Origin: Karstenula rhodostoma CBS 690.94
Lineage: Eukaryota; Ascomycota; Dothideomycetes; Pleosporales; Didymosphaeriaceae
Assembly: GCA_010093485.1 (NCBI GenBank)
Contig: MU001500.1
Span: 1,002,198-1,066,197, forward strand
DNA: 64,000 bases
Reading direction: 5' to 3'
The notes under the pieces were generated by a model. It was not told the origin of the DNA, made no database searches, and saw only the letters and a program-made list of their open reading frames with translations. Within the stretch, counting starts at the first letter, position 1; every line of letters begins with the position of its first letter. Below, piece by piece: positions 35,098-45,320 of the stretch. The translations under genes and the position numbers were made by a program.

Positions 35098-37275
35098 CTA
35101 AACACCAACTCCCTTTGTCCCCAGCCCTTTCCCTCCATCCACTCCCTCTCCCGCCCCTCCCAAAAATGCACCCTCAACATGCACAAAGCTCGCCGGAATC
35201 GGCGCACTAATCCTCCCTCGCACCTCCCTCGGTCTCCTCAACGCACTCCACTCCTTCTTCCACGGCACTGCATCATGCCCCTCAGCTCCCGTAGACGCCT
35301 TCGCAACCCTTTCGCTGGGCAGACTCTTCGGTGGCAAAGGAGCTGACCGCGAAGGTGTGTAAGAATCTGTGAGAGGGGAGGTAGGTTGGATCTGCGAGAG
35401 GCTAACATTGGTAGGCTGGAAAGCTTGGGCATGCGGAACGGGCGTTTCTTCACGGCCGGTATCGTTAGAAGACCGGCAATGCGATGAGGTGTCGAGACGC
35501 GCGAGCGCGGGCGGGCCGAGGAGGATTGTCTCGCTGGTCCCGTGCTTGAATGTTGGGCTCTTTTCTATGGTGCCGAGTTCGGTTCCGGCGGTTGGGTCGT
35601 CGAGCGCCGTGCCAATGCTGCGGTGTTTGGAGGATGGGGATCTGAAGATGGTGTTGGTGCGGAAGATGGAGGTGCGTCTGCGGGGAGAGCGTGGCTGGTA
35701 TTTGTCGGCGTCCTCGAGGGAGGTGAGTTGAGGAGTGGGCGGGCGGCCTTGGTGAAGGGCGCGGTGGTAGAGGTGGCGGAAGAGGGATAGCCAGGCTTGG
35801 AGCATGGTGTTGCGGAAGAGGAGGATGAAGATGGATATGCCGACGAGCTGTTGAACGTGTTAGAAGGGTACGTGCGTGCGACAACCCAGTTCTTGACTCT
35901 TCGCGAGCTTCTGCAAGCCGCGGCAAACCGCAATACAAAAACTTTGGGTGCGACAATATAAGAGCAAAACTGATTGTAGGATGGTACTTACTGAAGCCAG
36001 AATTAGCGAGACAAGCACAGCTACTTGATCCACTGTGAAGTCTTGAACATACTTCCTGCACTCCTGTTTGTCGCCCATGCTCAATATCTGGCAGATGATC
36101 CAAGTCTTCACGACCATGATGTTATTCGGATCATTGAACACGCGTCCTAGCTTCCCATCCTGCGTCCAAAACACGATGAAGAAGCTGATACTGCCGATAA
36201 TTACGAAGACGCTGACCAGAATGTTGCGCCATTGCAATAAGAACAACTTCCTGACATGACTCGAGGACTCCAGCTTCCGCCTCACCTGGCCCCGTTCGAA
36301 AGAGTCGATTGCCGACTCGCGCCGCATGCGCCGCAGAGACCGTACGTAAACATAGAAGCAGTACCCCGACGTGAAGGTCTGCAAAAGGAAGGCCAAGACA
36401 GCGAAGATGATGAGCCAGATCCAGAACGTCACTATAGCGTGTTCGTGGTTGGGCAAGCATGTCTGCCCCATGCGGTAACTCAGTCCCGTTACGGACAGCA
36501 CCGCGATCAAGGAGAGCAAAGGCATCGCTGTACCAAAAAAGATGCTTCCCCACATATAGCTCTTTCCCGGATCTTTGTCCCAGAAGATCCGGATGTGCAG
36601 CCACAGACTCCGGAGGAAAACCCAGACGACGCTTCCCACGCCGCCGAGGACCACGAGAGAGCCTGTCCAGGCGCATGACAAAGATGAGCGCATGTCGTGC
36701 GGTGTGATGGCGTCGAAGCACATGTTTGGATCTGTTGTCACCGGAATGGCGAAGGATAGCGAGATGAAGAGGGCCGGGAAAAGGAGGCCGACGGAGAGGT
36801 AGTGGCGGTGTGTTGCTTCCGGGGGAAGCACGGCGAAAGATAACATGAGGAAGAGGCATAGGGTCACGGACAGGATGGAGAGGTAGTTTGGGATACGGAG
36901 GTGGTCTTCCCAATCTGCGAGGCTTGTTAATCACTGTTGCGTGCACAGCCGTGGGTCAAAAGTTTTAGTACTGCATTGCTCCTCGTGGGGGTAACACAGT
37001 ATACTCAAACTTTTGTCAAGGCATTGTAGAAGGGCAGTAGTTGTACTTGGTTTGTACAGCCAGTCCTGAATAGGACATGGAAAGCAACATGTCGTTCCAT
37101 CTTCGAAAGATCCGAGTCCGCAGTACCGGCCAGCAGCATCTACAGGCTGTGTTAGCGTGTATTCAATGGCAATCTAAGCATACTTACAGCCGCCTGACTT
37201 TGAAAAGGTTGCTAGGTCGAGCAAAGGTGCCGTGCAGTTGACGTCCGTCTGATTCGCAAATTGTCCCAGCGGCAT
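35098..37275 (-). CDS. Seven-transmembrane receptor with cysteine-containing ectodomain (fungal GPCR-like)
   Basis: Four exons on the minus strand: 37275..37188, 37139..37011, 36914..35992 and 35847..35098; 629 residues. A short N-terminal ectodomain (1-82) has cysteines and an N-glycosylation site (FANQTDVNCTAPLLDL, GRYCGLGSFEDGTTCCFPCP). Seven hydrophobic segments follow: YLSILSVTLCLFLMLSF, HYLSVGLLFPALFISLSF, LVVLGGVGSVVWVFLRSL, SIFFGTAMPLLSLIAVLS, VTFWIWLIIFAVLAFLL, ILVSVFVIIGSISFFIVFW and VAVLVSLILASLVGISIFI. The C-tail (about 392-629) is Ser/Pro-rich and cytoplasmic. The pattern resembles fungal frizzled/secretin-like orphan receptors, but ligand and class are not determinable. The last intron splits helix 7 and carries the short insertion element C; the second intron carries the 27-bp shared core. 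Confidence 0.83.
35876..35956 (+). mobile_element. Dispersed short insertion element, copy C (63 bp) inside a receptor intron
   Basis: Element 35885-35947, flanked by GTGCGACAA at 35876-35884 and 35948-35956. It has the family core TTCTGCAAGCCGCGGCAAAC. It lies wholly within the 144-bp intron 35848-35991 of the minus-strand receptor gene, so it is antisense to that gene. Removing element and one repeat would leave a 72-bp intron. Confidence 0.78.
36973..37000. repeat. Shared core, copy 2, within receptor intron
   Basis: Nearly identical to 20583-20609. Here it lies in the 96-bp intron 36915-37010 and is framed by an inverted repeat, CAAAAGTTT at 36958-36966 and AAACTTTTG near 37007-37015, so the region could fold as a hairpin. 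Confidence 0.5.
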
Positions 37276-37774
37276 GGCGATGGAACTTGTGTAGTCCCAG
37301 ACACAGCGTGGTTGTACAAAATACTACAGAACATCGATCTTCCATTTCTTGCATATCTAAGTCGTGATATGATGACCTTGGTCTTTGTTTTGCCATATCA
37401 CAAGCCCCGTCTTAGTGAACTGTCTATCCAGTGTAGCTGCGATATCGAGATCATGTTCCTTTATTAGCTCAGGGTAAGTGGCGTTCCTGCCCGTTGTTGA
37501 GCCTCGTAGCCAAAGTCTGGTGCGGCATCATGTGGCTAAGAGAGACAAAGGAAAAACTGAGACACCGAACAGCGACATGACCCTAAACAGAGATGACTAA
37601 CGTTTGAAGGGGACTAAGCCACGGTAATTTAGAGAGAACACTGCGCCAAGTACTTATTGTTGGAGGGCCTAAACAGCTGCAGCGTGTTTCCCATGACAAT
37701 CCTGCATACGCCATCCCATGACACGCCTTTGGTATCTTACGCTAAACAAACTCTCCTCTCGTCATTGACCCAAA
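37276..37774. other. Intergenic, receptor promoter
   Basis: About 500 bp between the receptor start and the RSC7 stop, both on the minus strand; no gene seen. Confidence 0.6.
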
Positions 37775-39301
37775 TTAAACCGGAACGCCTGAGAACCCTA
37801 TCTTGAGTTTCGGCCGGGCACCGTCAACCGTTTCCGACTGGAATTGATCTCTCCACCAGGTCTCGTCCTGCTTTGCTTGCACGTAAGTGTCGCGTGCTTC
37901 CGGTTCCATTGACTGAATATCCTCCTCTTCCAAATCAGGCAATCCGTTGTTTCCAACATCAAGAAAGTCCGCGTCTGGTCCTGGCAGTCCTAAGCTCGTA
38001 TATAGCGGCTTCTGAACAAGCGTGTCAACGACAAAGTAGTGCTTGCGGACAAGCGGAGGCACGTCGCTCTCGTCTTGCAGCACTTCTTCCCACTTTGCGT
38101 GAGTCGGCTGTGTGGTCCTCGGATAGGTCATGAGGTTAGTATGCGGGTCGTAGATGCCTTGATTCAGATTTGCTCTTCGCAAAGCGGACAGATTCGCATT
38201 GAAGCGGCTATTAGGAGTCAGCGATGAGGATTTATGCAGAAAATGCAGGCTGTCTATTTACCTGGAGGAACTCGCGTGCTCGAACTGCCAATTGGCGGAC
38301 GTGATATTGACCTTCCGCTTACCAGGCAATGGTTTACCATTTGCCAAGGGTACACTAGGAACTCCGGTGTGATAGACGCTACTAGCACCGTGCCAAGCGA
38401 CATACTGGTTTTTGTTGTAGGGTTCACCAGGTGGTGGCAGTTTATCGTGCGGTTCTGCTAGCTCGCCCTCGACATCGCCTCTCTCGCGCGCTGCGGTCTC
38501 ATAGTAATCGTCGATGACCTTCTTGCCTCCAATGATGATGCGCGCCCCAAACTCTCGAAACACTGAGCGAGCTGTGACCACCCCAATGGCTCGACCCTTG
38601 TACGAGTGGGGGATGATTTCGCGATCAATCAGGTCCCGCTTCTCTGTGTCGTCGATGATGATCTTGTAGAGCTGCATATGCTTGGTGAAGAACAGATAAC
38701 TGTCTCGGAAACCACAGCATCGCGCTGGCTCGGTCGACAGCATATAAAGCCTGTCTCCACGACCGCTGATTGTGAAGACGCGCACACGATAGTCTCGGCC
38801 ATCTTGCAGATTTCCCAGCTTGTCGACTTTCTTTTCACCCTCAGGGTCTTCGGATAGATCCACCTCATCGTTCACCACGTCCATCATCGTGCCCTCTTTG
38901 TCGATAGCAACACGTGTTGCCTGCACTGGGCCGCCTTTGGGACGCCCGCGGAAGCCTCCACCAGCTGGTCGGCCACGCTTGCGCTTCACGGGAGTGCCTG
39001 ATTGAGAGCCATCGTCGGGTATGACGTTCCAGTCCGGCGGGCGATTCTTGGGTGGGCGGCCAAGGCGCTTCTTGCGCAACACTTGAACAACAGGCGTAGC
39101 GGAGCGTTCAGAGGCTGCCTTTTCTTCCTCTTCGGATTCTTGCGCAGGCGTGCCGGCGTCCTCTTCATCGGCGGGGGTCTCGGCGCGAGATTCGGCGGCA
39201 GCATCGACCACCTCTTCCATTTCGTCGTCGTCGTCGAAGGTGATTGGTGTCGCGGGAGTGCTGCGACGAGCGGCCGCGCGGGAAGGTCGACCGCGCGCCA
39301 T
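37775..39301 (-). CDS. NPL6: Rsc7/Npl6-Swp82-like subunit of RSC and SWI/SNF chromatin remodellers
   Basis: Two exons on the minus strand: 39301..38262 and 38207..37775 (54-bp intron); 490 residues. The N-terminal 100 residues are acidic and disordered. Two AT-hook-like motifs, KRLGRPPKNRP and KRKRGRPAGG, suggest DNA binding. The conserved Rsc7/Swp82 core runs from about 165: GRDYRVRVFTISGRGDRLYM, then LSTEPARCCGFRDSYLFF and LYKIIIDDTEKRDLI, followed by SYKGRAIGVVTARSVFREFG. After the splice comes SRFNANLSALRRANLNQGIY, then DPHTNLMTYPRTTQP, a block typical of this family. Nuclear; a structural subunit of the remodelling complex. ARP9 in the same window encodes another subunit. Confidence 0.9.
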
Positions 39302-39846
39302 ATCGTCCAGTCAACTCTTGGCAGGCTAACGCAGCTCGAGTGAGTGCGACGCGGCTGCAGTGAATGTAAGAGTGAGAGAAAGCGCAATGGGTGACGGTGA
39401 AGGTCGAACGGGATGCGCGCGCGCAAGCTAGGAGCGCAACGCGCCGTTTCTTGAGCTCGGGCCACCAACGGCGAAGTCGTCACGTGTGGTCCCTCTTCAC
39501 CCTGACCTATGCGGGGCCTCCCAACAACATTATACAGGGTTCGATGATGAATACGGGGAAGGAAAATTGGTAATCGTTAGATACAATGAGCGACTTAATC
39601 GGCATTGCGTTCAGTAATGTGTGGCTAATACATTCGTGGGGAAGGCACGAACGAAGAGGGTTGGAATGGCGAGGAGCTGTAGCTCATTGAAAGAAGGAGG
39701 TAGCATGGACACTTTCCGTTACTAGCAACACGGAAGCTGCAAGCGCAACAGGCGGGTTGACGCCTCAAGTCCTACCAGGCTTCCGTGCTTTCTCACCACC
39801 CGCACAAGTCAACACCCGCGGGGTCGACAGGAACAGCTAACGCAAG
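39302..39846. other. Divergent intergenic region
   Basis: 545 bp shared promoter region between RSC7 (minus) and the Ser-rich gene (plus). No gene seen. Confidence 0.6.
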
Positions 39847-41422
39847 ATGACGCTCCACCGCCTCGCCGTCCGGACCAAGAAGAGTCTCTCCGGACTCTAT
39901 TCTTCCCAAAAAGAGAACACTCAAGCCTCTTCCAGGTACTGTTCTTTCATCGCTGAACAGAAAACCCGTTAACACCTACGACTCCAGCCCAGGAACTCCT
40001 GCCACCAAGCAGGCCACTCCTACGAAGAGCGCGTCTCCCACCGTCGATGAATTTGGTATCCTGCAAAGTGACGACGATGCATCCCCTGGCAGAGATAGCC
40101 CCTCCAGACGCCATCGTCTTCTCGGCTCGCTGCGAAGCATGAAGTCTTTGCGAACTTTGCGTTTGAGCCACAGCAGCTCCAAGAAGAGCGAAGAGGAGCC
40201 TGTTAGAATCGAGACTCCGCAGACACCAGTCAAAGAGTCCCCTTCAGTCTCACTCAACTTCGAGGCGTCTCCAGCAAATGTACCCATGTTCGGACCCATG
40301 ACACGTACAACTTCATGCTCCTCCAGCCTGCGAGTTCACCACTCATCACCCATCACTGTTCCTATTGCGAGTCGTGAAACCACTCCGATGGCCCCAGATA
40401 CCCCGTCTGGTCTAGGAGCCTTTCTGATTGGCACTGTCCCAGACTCGCCCGCTCCTTTACAGAGAGCATCTGTACAAGAAGCCATCATCAGGAACGCTAC
40501 AAAAGAAAGCTCTTGCTCCGCTTCTCCAGATGACGATATCGATGTCGAGCGATTTCCCACGCCCATGCCCGGTACCAATCTTTCCCTTGAGGACATGATA
40601 ACTCCGGGTATCATGATCACGTCGCCTTCAGCCCCATACATGCAAGGACATGATCCGCCAGACTATTTCGACGGTGTCCGTGTTCCTGCTGAACACGACT
40701 ATGAGCGCACTAAGACCTTGGACACTGAGAGCGGGTTTCCAACTTTGGACGACGCATCTACTGATGTGGAGGCCAGTATTCTGGGATTCGATTACGCTGT
40801 CGTGCCGGGCCATGCTACGATACCTGAAGTCGAGCCAGCTTCTTTTGACCAGTTTTTCCCAGTGGCACCATTGGACGACTCTCTAGCTTCTAGTGCTTCC
40901 AAGAAACCTTCTGGCTCAAACGACTACGGTGAAAACGTTGCATACATCGTGTACGACACTCTAAGCGCTTCTGATGCGGGACAGAAGCGAAAAGCGTGCC
41001 CTGGTCATTGGGGTCGCTTGACCAGCCAATGCTCCGACCATCCTCGCTACGATGGCACGGGCTATGGTCGTAGAGAGGCAACTTCGAGCTCCCACTACTG
41101 GACGGACAGTACTGAGCCATCAACGACCGATTCGGCCGAGCTTACCCAACACAGCAGCCGTGGAGAAGCGGCTGCTTCAAGCAAGCTGATGGCTGCAATG
41201 GAGGATCTTGACGTTGCTACGCTCCCTGCCAGGTCGCAGTCGCCTGTAGACGATAAGAATTGTTTGCAGGGCATCATTCGCGCTTATGCTCACGTCGGCG
41301 AGGGTACGGATGATGGTACAGGTGGGTTCTTGTTCGCAGAAAGGCCGGAGGGTATTACGCAAGAGATCAAGGACGAGGTTGAGACGTCTATTCGCGTTAT
41401 GAACAGGAGCTTGGGAGGCTAA
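39847..41422 (+). CDS. Ser/Pro/Thr-rich disordered protein, unknown function
   Basis: Two exons, 39847..39935 and 39988..41422 (52-bp intron); 507 residues. An in-frame TAA just upstream of 39847 fixes the start. N-terminus MTLHRLAVRTKKSLSGLYSS is followed by QKENTQ, a KEN-box-like degron (22-24), then SP/TP-rich sequence (SPGTPATKQATPTKSASP) and basic RRHRLLGSLRSMKSLRTLRL. The middle is acidic and Ser-rich without a recognisable fold. The end is more ordered: NCLQGIIRAYAHVGEGTDDG, then EIKDEVETSIRVMNRSLGG. No signal peptide or membrane segment. Multiple S/TP sites suggest phosphorylation. I do not recognise the family. Confidence 0.8.
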
Positions 41423-42243
41423 TTGGAGGTGGACTCGAAGGATGCCATGAGTGAAAAGTGGGATCGGATAATGGCAGCGTCGGTTGTGACGGTTACGACG
41501 CGGTTTCTTGATTAGATACGATATTCTTTGCGAGCGCACGAGTTTTAGCCGTCTTGGTACAGCAGAATTAGTATTGTCTCTATTCGCATCTGCTCGCACG
41601 TGCAGTGCAATGGTTTCATGGGCGCAGTGTATCGTCAACCGTTTCGCCAGGTCCTCGTCTCAGAGCACACCATGTCAGGATCGGTGAATTGGTCGGCATC
41701 GCTCCCGCACACGCTTGGGTCCGATGTTTGATTGAGCTCTCCAGGTTTCAATATGTACGGGTATAGGTATTCCTCACACGTGCATGGAAAGAGTTGCACG
41801 CCCGCCTCAGGTGGGCTGCTCGGCACAAAAGTCAGGCCATTGTCAAACCCGGTTTGGGTCACGCGTCGTGTGCCGAAGCGAATCGCGCCTGCTCTGCGCC
41901 CTTGGCCCACCGTACCCACGGTAAAACTCGTACGATGCGTGCTGCACACGTCTAGATGCCCGTTTGAAGAACGCAGCACGGCGCAGCAGATCAAATCATG
42001 CTTACGTAGGGTTAGCCTCAGGTCCACGATGCCGGCGTCGCGGGTGCGGTTGTTATAAAAGTAGCAAGCGTGTGTGGACGGTGCGTCCCCCACCTCATTG
42101 CCCCGCGCGACGATTCCGAAACACAATTGTTGACTCTTCGCGACCTTCTGCAAGCCACGGCAAAACGCAATACAGGAGCTCGGTGGGGTGCCAAACACAA
42201 ACATTTCAAACGGCTCGACGATTCCGAAATCCTGCGCTTCATA
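41423..42243. other. Intergenic with dispersed short element copy D
   Basis: About 820 bp. A minus-strand frame (42204..41635, about 190 codons) runs through it; its 5' end is inside the inserted element and no domain is recognisable, so I do not call it a gene. Confidence 0.5.
42108..42229 (+). mobile_element. Dispersed short insertion element, copy D (94 bp) with 14-bp target duplication
   Basis: Element 42122-42215, flanked by perfect CGACGATTCCGAAA at 42108-42121 and 42216-42229. Full-length member: TTCTGCAAGCCACGGCAAAA core plus CTCGGTGGGGTGCCAAACAC 3' block. The right repeat ends 14 bp before the ATG of the flavoprotein gene, so the insert lies in its promoter or leader. Confidence 0.85.
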
Positions 42244-43719
42244 ATGAGCACGAGTGCGAAACCCGAGAATGGACGCGAGGGCGATACTGTGATACTGGGC
42301 GCGGGAATTGTTGGCCTGTCGACGGCGTATTATCTCTCAAGTTCTGGGCGCACGAGGCCGGAGAGTATACATGTTGTCGACTCGAGCGCGGAGCTGTTCC
42401 AGTGCGCGTCGGGGTTTGCGGGGGGTTTTCTGGCGAAGGACTGTACGTGCATCTCTCGACACATGCTTTTGGCGGGATTGGCTGATTAGGGAACAGGGTT
42501 CGCGCCGTCGAGTGCTTCGCTCGGTGCGCTGTCGTTCAGACTTCACCAGGAGCTCGCCAATGCTCACGAGGGCCGGACGACGTGGGGGTATGCTCCCAGC
42601 ACGGGCATCTCGCTGAGTTCGGTCGAGGACAACGAGTCGGCGGTTGGGGGGAGCGGAGCGGACTGGTTGGCCGATGGGACAAGTCGGGCGCAGGCGACCA
42701 AGATGGAGAAGAGCTTGAGTGCGAAGGGCCCGGTGTGGTTGAAGATGAAGGAGGGCATGGAGGTCATCAGCCAGGACGGGACGGTGGCGCAGATGTGAGT
42801 GAATGGCTGTGAACGGGGGAACATGGCTGAGCTAACACCGTGACAGAGATCCGCTGAGGTTCTGCCAATGGCTGCTGGCGAGGTGTTTGGAGAAGGGTGT
42901 GCAGGTGCATCATCCTGCGCGAGCTTTATCCGTGTCGAGGGATGCGGATAGTCAGTTGAATGGCGTCAGAATAAGCAAGAGTGGCACAGAGATGGAGTGT
43001 ATGTCCCGCTCTCTTTTCAAAGGGTATCTGCTAACAAGTACAGTACCATGCACCCGTCTCGTCATCACCTCCGGCGGTTGGTCCCCTCGCGTTTTCTCCA
43101 CCCTCTTCCCCAAATCTACAACTCGGATACCGGTCTCGTCTCTCGCTGGCCATTCCCTCCTCGTACGCAACCACCACCACAGTCCTGAACAGGCAGACGC
43201 CGAAGTTTGCCATGCCCTGTTCGCAACCGACGACGTAGGCTTCTCACCAGAGCTGTTCTCGCGGGTAGGCGGAGAATTGTATCTTGCAGGCCTGAACAGC
43301 ACTATGATACCTCTACCAGAGCAGTCTTCGGATGTCAAAACCAACCCGGATGCAATTGAGCAGATGAAGAAGTGCGCTGCGGGGATGATAGGGGCCGTGG
43401 ATGGGAAGGAGATGGAGGTTCTGAGGGAAGCCCTGGTAAGTTTCACATGTGCTCGGATTGAGAGAAGCATGCATTAACTTGATGTTAGTGCTTCAGACCT
43501 GTAACAGCAAGCGGACGCCCTCTCATCTGTCGCATCCCAGATGCCAAACTCGGCGGTGGCCTGAGGACGCGCACAGGCGGCGACGGAGGTGTATTCCTCG
43601 CAGCTGGCCACGGTGCCTGGGGCATTTGCCTGGCACCCGGGACGGGACTGGTGATGTCGGAGCTGATAGAGGGCCGTCCCACATCGGCGAACACATCTGC
43701 CTTTGTGCTGCCATCTTGA
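42244..43719 (+). CDS. FAD-dependent oxidoreductase, D-amino-acid-oxidase fold (Tda3-like)
   Basis: Five exons: 42244..42442, 42497..42794, 42847..42998, 43044..43435 and 43489..43719; 423 residues. The FAD/NAD-binding Rossmann motif [20 protein letters not shown] (GAGIVG 19-24) is at the N-terminus. After the first splice comes [20 protein letters not shown], the flavin-side block of the DAO superfamily. Further blocks are [51 protein letters not shown] and, at the end, [20 protein letters not shown], the C-terminal FAD-contact of DAO enzymes. It resembles yeast Tda3-type proteins; the substrate is unknown. All four introns are 45-54 bp with good borders. The start is 14 bp downstream of the target duplication of element D. 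Confidence 0.9.
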
Positions 43720-44063
43720 AAAGCTCTGACGGATGGCATGGTGTTTGGCGTCGGGCTATCAGCCAAAGGACACAAAATATTCTCTCTTCCAGGGTGGGCT
43801 TTCGATTTTCTGGACGGCCTTCTATGTAGTATAGATCTTAATACCAACACGAGCTTTTCTCCCAACCACCCGCCCTGTTTGAATTTCGAGTCCACTTCGA
43901 AATCATCGCGCTGCAACACCCACGGCACGGCCGTCATGCAAGCCCACAGGCGCCCCACCGCTGATCTCTCCGATCCAAATCGCGACGTCCGTTTTCCAAT
44001 TCGCGGTCAATCTCGCGGCAGCTTTGTGGGTCGCCTTTGCATCGCGGTTTTCAAAGGTCATAG

Positions 44064-44071
44064 TGACGTCA
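44064..44071. promoter_or_regulatory. CRE-type palindrome TGACGTCA
   Basis: Perfect ATF/CREB site 25 bp upstream of a TATA box and about 137 bp upstream of the ATG at 44208. Spacing is that of a working promoter element. Confidence 0.45.
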
Positions 44072-44095
44072 GTTCCACCCACTCGCAACAGCTGC

Positions 44096-44101
44096 TATAA
44101 G
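44096..44101 (+). promoter_or_regulatory. TATA box (TATAAG)
   Basis: GCTATAAGAG about 107 bp upstream of the ATG at 44208, followed by the A/C-rich leader typical of strongly expressed fungal genes. Confidence 0.45.
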
Positions 44102-44207
44102 AGAGCCTGAAGAAAATGCTCGCCAGCCTACATCACCCAATTCACAACTACCTGCCACCTTACGTCTACTACCACCCTTTCACAAACCACATACCAATTC
44201 TACCAAT

Positions 44208-44561
44208 ATGCCTCGCAACGGAGACGGATCCTCGGACAACGGCCCCATCGACGCGGGCGAGATCGTGCACGGCGCGTCCGGAGACGTACGTTAGCCTTCC
44301 TTCCTTCCCTTGCCTGGCCTACCTATCCTCTGCATACACTCCTCCCTTTACCTGCCTCCATCATCCCAGGACCACACTAACCCACCCTGACAGACAACCC
44401 TCAAGCACACGCAGAATGTCGCGCCCCTCCCCGAGGGCGAGAAGGGCGCCGCCATCGAGGGACTGAACGCGTCCGGCGGCGGCTCCGCAGGCACCAGCCA
44501 GGGCGCCCACGCAAACGACAGCAACAAGCCCCCCGTCGTCGACCAGGTCACCAAGTCGTAG
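44208..44561 (+). CDS. Small hydrophilic protein, 81 residues, unknown function
   Basis: Two exons, 44208..44285 and 44394..44561 (108-bp intron, CTGACAG acceptor). The protein starts MPRNGDGSSDNGPIDAGEIV and after the splice reads TLKHTQNVAPLPEGEKGAAI, then EGLNASGGGSAGTSQGAHAN and ends DQVTKS. It is rich in Gly, Asn, Asp and Ser, has no cysteine, signal peptide or membrane segment, and is probably disordered. With the CRE and TATA promoter elements upstream it looks like a stress- or conidium-induced hydrophilin-type protein; this is inference. Confidence 0.72.
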
Positions 44562-45320
44562 ACGCTGCCACCGCTAAACACACACGCCTGTAATGCCACG
44601 GTTGGCTGGATGGGACGTGCTGAGCCTTTGCACGCGGCTGCGTCGCAAGTAGGGCTGGGATTTTTTTTTTTTTCCTGGAGAGGGATCGACTACGTGAGCG
44701 ACTCTACTACGCGTGGACCTGGAATGGACATGCGTATGCGATGCGATGCGATACGAACCTGCTATCTACGAATCAATGAATGAATTCAAATGTAAAATGT
44801 TTCTCGACGGCGTCCTCAGCTGCTATTTTCGTGTCATGTTGTGCTACGCTGCTTATCAGCAAGTGAGCGTCGGGATGGTGGTGGTGGATGGTGGTAGGCC
44901 GGGTCGGGCGATGGATCTAGCTGCTGACGCGAGAACGAGTGGGACCATACACCCGGACAAGCGAATACGCACAGAGTGTGCATCAGCTGTCAGCTGAGAA
45001 AAGCCTCGCATGCGGAAGGATGCGAAAAGAGGATACGGGCGTTGCGGGCTGGATGGAGGCGAGAGACCGCGTTCCCCGAAGCAGACCTGAATAGCGACAC
45101 AAAGAAATCGGAGTCGCGAGCGATGAAGCTGTCAGATTAGTATGGTGATGAGAAATTGAGGGTATAGCACGATGCAGAAGAGCGAATTTGAGTGATGTGA
45201 AGTGTGGGTTGATTTGCTATAATGAAAGACCCAGCTCTTGGTCCTTTCCAGCTCGCCCATCACATCCATCCCAACTGTTGTACAGTAGAGCACACGTCAA
45301 CGTTAAAAGCCCAGAACCCG
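44562..45320. other. Intergenic between convergent genes
   Basis: About 760 bp, with a T tract at 44660-44672. No gene seen; the right part is the 3' region of hacA. Confidence 0.6.

Larger units (their letters stand above)
43720..44207. other. Intergenic, promoter of the 81-residue protein gene
   Basis: 488 bp without a gene; its right part has a CRE palindrome and a TATA box (see separate entries). Confidence 0.6.

Noticed and set aside
41635..42204. 190-codon minus-strand frame left of the flavoprotein gene
   Set aside because: Its N-terminal part is the inserted element D. The rest has scattered cysteines but no recognisable domain or clear start. It could be a real fragment; RNA data would decide.
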